NCBI GenBank assembly: GCA_007127665.1
Contig: SKYY01000030.1
Span: forward strand, 1-8,916
DNA: 8,916 nt
Direction of reading: 5' to 3'
Origin: Balneolales bacterium
GTDB lineage: Bacteria > Bacteroidota > Rhodothermia > Balneolales > Natronogracilivirgulaceae
The stretch's first letter is position 1, and every line of letters starts with the position of its first letter. The notes under the pieces are model-generated. The model saw nothing but the letters and a program-made list of their open reading frames with translations. It was not told where the DNA came from and did no database searches. This document shows, piece after piece, positions 6,955 to 8,916 of the stretch. The translations under genes and the position numbers were made by a program.

Positions 6955-8079
6955 ATGCAGCAAATGATCAATCCATCAAATACCGATGAAAAGCTTTACG
7001 AACAGGTCTCAAATCATCTGAAGCAGCGTATCCGCAACGAAGAATTTGAAGGCGGGCGGCTGCCGGCATTCAAATCACTTGCGGAAGCCTATGATGTCAG
7101 CATGATAACCATCAAAAACGCCATGCAAATTCTTTGCGAAGAGCAGATGGTGATATCCCGCGTCGGCCGGGGGACATTTGTGAATCCGGACTGGAGGAAC
7201 CACGTTAAGAAAGAAAAACAGCCGGAACCAGGCCAACATCCGCACTCCATAGGGCTGCTGATTCGTGATATCGAGGGACCCTACTTCTCAGGCACCTACC
7301 GCGGTATCAGCCAGTTTGCTGCCAACATGAATGTCAATCTCATGCTGAGCATCAGCCAGGATGAACTCAGCAAAGAAGAAGACATACTGAAAATGATGAT
7401 GGAAAAAAAGGCCAATGGCATCATCATTACCTCGCCCCGGAAATCACTCTATGGCATAGAGACCTTTGAAGTCCTCAAGGAAAAAAAGTTTCCGATCGTC
7501 TTCGTGCACGATATGTACAACAATCCGTTTCATACGGTTGACACGGACAACTACGCAGGAGCCCGTCTCGCGGCCGAATACCTCGTCAGGCGCGGGGGCA
7601 GAAAATTCGCTGCCGTTGTCGGGGAAATCGGTTACAAAACGGATGATGACAGGCTGAATGGATTCCGGGACGGACTCAGCGCGGAAGGCGTAGATGTGAA
7701 AAATGATTTTCTTGCCTACCGTTACAGCTTTGGCACGGAAGCGACCGCCTTTGACGAGGGATATAAAATCGGGAAAAGCCTGTCCGTCAAGGGTACCGGC
7801 ATTGACTCTATCCTTCTTTTCAACGACATGATTGCCATGGGCTTTCAAAAAGCGGTGCTGGAAAAAGGCATTCGCATACCCGACGATCTTGCCGTTATCG
7901 GATTTGATGATATTGAGAGATGTTCGGAAGCGCGCATCCCCCTTACTACGGTTCGGGTTCCAAGAGAGCAAATTGGTAAAATAGCCATGGAAATTTTAAT
8001 TGAGGCGATAAAAAACCCGGATATGCCAACGCAATCGGTCATCCTCAAACCGGAGCTGGTCGTCAGGGAATCGGCATGA
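6955..8079 (+). CDS. GntR-type winged-helix regulator with LacI-like sugar-binding sensor domain (AraR-like architecture)
   Basis: Cytoplasmic transcription factor, probably a ligand-responsive repressor. Residues 13-78 are a GntR winged helix-turn-helix: YEQVSNHLKQRIRN, then GGRLPAFKSLAEAYDVSMIT and the wing VGRGTFVNPDW. A charged linker at 79-96 leads to a periplasmic-binding-protein-like sensor at 97-374. There SIGLLIRDIEGPYFSGTYRG, ANGIIITSP, VDTDNYAGARLAAEYL, DRLNGFRDGL, FNDMIAMG and DLAVIGFDDIERC match the LacI effector core. This arrangement is known from Bacillus subtilis AraR, an arabinose-responsive repressor. The usual GntR pattern LPSER...GVSRMTVRRA reads LPAFK...DVSMITIKNA here, so the DNA target probably differs from known sites. 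The length of 374 fits AraR-like proteins. Three ATGs lie close together (6950 out of frame, 6955, 6964); 6955 is chosen as the first in-frame one, with GGAAAG 11 nt upstream. The gene may control the preceding surface operon, itself, or both (inference). Confidence 0.93.
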   Translation: MQQMINPSNTDEKLYEQVSNHLKQRIRNEEFEGGRLPAFKSLAEAYDVSMITIKNAMQILCEEQMVISRVGRGTFVNPDWRNHVKKEKQPEPGQHPHSIGLLIRDIEGPYFSGTYRGISQFAANMNVNLMLSISQDELSKEEDILKMMMEKKANGIIITSPRKSLYGIETFEVLKEKKFPIVFVHDMYNNPFHTVDTDNYAGARLAAEYLVRRGGRKFAAVVGEIGYKTDDDRLNGFRDGLSAEGVDVKNDFLAYRYSFGTEATAFDEGYKIGKSLSVKGTGIDSILLFNDMIAMGFQKAVLEKGIRIPDDLAVIGFDDIERCSEARIPLTTVRVPREQIGKIAMEILIEAIKNPDMPTQSVILKPELVVRESA

Positions 8080-8175
8080 ACAGGGCGTTGAACCTGTGAT
8101 GTTCCCGGAGAATTTTGCCGGTTCGCTAATCCAGCCTGATGCAAATACCGTTTCTGGTGGATGGGATTCCGCCCG

Positions 8176-8916
8176 TCACAGATCCGGCAGCTGTTCCCGT
8201 AAAAAACGGACTACCGCAACGCGCACCTTGTCGTGCTCCGTCGACCGGTACGCCGATGTGATGACGTGGGCATCGGCATCCGGGAAGGCAACAAAAGCGC
8301 GGTTTTCGGGCGGCGTGCCGAGCTGCTGCTCCATGGCCCGGATGGCGGACAACGACACGATTTCGTCCCGGTTGTCCTCATCCTCGAAGTAATATCCCGT
8401 GAATACGGGCTGAGTGATCATGGCATACAGCGAGTCACTGAGGAGTTCCTCTCTCATGTGCTCCAGGATCCCCAGCGCCTCCATATGATAGTGCATGTAC
8501 CAGTAGCGGGCATGATCATCATTGTCAGGATCGTTGCGGAGGTATGGCCCGCCCAGGAACAGCCGCGCAATACGCTGTGCCCACGCCTTGTCGAAAAAGC
8601 CGGATCCCGGTATGGCAAATTCAAGCAGCGGCGCAAAAAGCACGAGCGCATCCACCCGGTCCGGATGGGATCCGCCAAGGTGCAGGGCCAGCATGCCACC
8701 CATGGAGTTGGCGGCCAGGATCACTTTTTCGCCGAGCAGATTGCCCAGGGCCAATGCAAACCCGGCATCGGCAATCAGGGAATCCGGGTCTATGTCGGAG
8801 AGCGGTTCGGTGGTCTTCAGTCCGTGTCCGTGCAGCCGCGTGATGTACAGGTGACACCCCAGATCCCGCGCCACCCGGGCATGGACCGGCGACCCTTCTC
8901 CCTGGCTGGCAGAAAA
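8176..8916 (-). CDS. Alpha/beta hydrolase (esterase/lysophospholipase-like), N-terminus cut by window
   Basis: Serine hydrolase of the alpha/beta fold, probably a cytoplasmic carboxylesterase or lysophospholipase-like enzyme; substrate unknown. The frame is open to the last base of the window (FSASQGEGSP then VHARVARDLGCHLY), so 246 C-terminal residues are visible. FSAS probably continues the HG-type oxyanion-hole loop whose start lies outside. RLHGHG follows at visible residues 27-32. The nucleophile elbow ANSMGG places the catalytic Ser at visible residue 71 (codon 8704-8706). The likely acid is the Asp in NRDEIVS (184), and the His in DADAHVI (217) completes the triad. The elbow has Ala where GxSxG has its first Gly. 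The GTG at 8874 is an internal codon and not the start, because homologous sequence continues upstream. The gene converges on the regulator gene with a 96-nt gap in which no convincing terminator is visible. Confidence 0.9.
   Translation of the reverse strand, partial: FSASQGEGSPVHARVARDLGCHLYITRLHGHGLKTTEPLSDIDPDSLIADAGFALALGNLLGEKVILAANSMGGMLALHLGGSHPDRVDALVLFAPLLEFAIPGSGFFDKAWAQRIARLFLGGPYLRNDPDNDDHARYWYMHYHMEALGILEHMREELLSDSLYAMITQPVFTGYYFEDEDNRDEIVSLSAIRAMEQQLGTPPENRAFVAFPDADAHVITSAYRSTEHDKVRVAVVRFLREQLPDL

Noticed and set aside
8080..8175. Bidirectional terminator between the convergent regulator and hydrolase genes
   Set aside because: Only 4-bp stems (for example CAGG/CCTG at 8081-8096 and CCGG/CCGG at 8105-8121) without T-runs; too weak to annotate.
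8872..8874. GTG as the start of the alpha/beta hydrolase
   Set aside because: Fourteen further in-frame codons reach the window edge and look like the oxyanion-hole loop of the same fold, so the gene continues beyond the window.

Overview
The window looks like part of a chromosome from the Bacteroidota/Balneolota/Rhodothermota side of the FCB group. Two features point there: a gene ending in a type IX secretion (T9SS) C-terminal sorting domain, and a PorV/PorQ-type outer-membrane barrel. Both are essentially confined to that group. Balneolota or Rhodothermota is my best guess, from the style of the long acidic secreted protein and the GntR/LacI-type hybrid regulator. No marker gene is present to settle it. 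No RNA gene, mobile element or CRISPR array was seen. Coding density is high.

Layout. Positions 1-6865 carry three closely spaced plus-strand genes. They are the 3' part of a TonB-dependent receptor (1-2556, start outside the window), a 1076-residue secreted protein with a T9SS type A sorting domain (2595-5825), and a PorV/PorQ-like barrel (5840-6865). Gaps are 38 and 14 nt, so they are probably one operon. After an 89-nt gap containing small direct and inverted repeats comes a GntR-type winged-helix regulator fused to a LacI/periplasmic-binding-protein sensor domain (6955-8079). Convergent to it on the minus strand is an alpha/beta hydrolase (8176-8916) whose N-terminus lies beyond the right edge.

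Working model (inference). The receptor, the T9SS cargo and the PorV-like protein form a cell-surface uptake or attachment module. It resembles a SusC/SusD locus but shows no SusD in the window; a large T9SS-delivered protein stands in the SusD position, with its own PorV-like barrel next to it. The adjacent hybrid regulator resembles sugar-responsive repressors such as AraR and could couple the module to a carbohydrate signal. The ligand cannot be read from the sequence. The hydrolase is on the other strand and is probably functionally separate.
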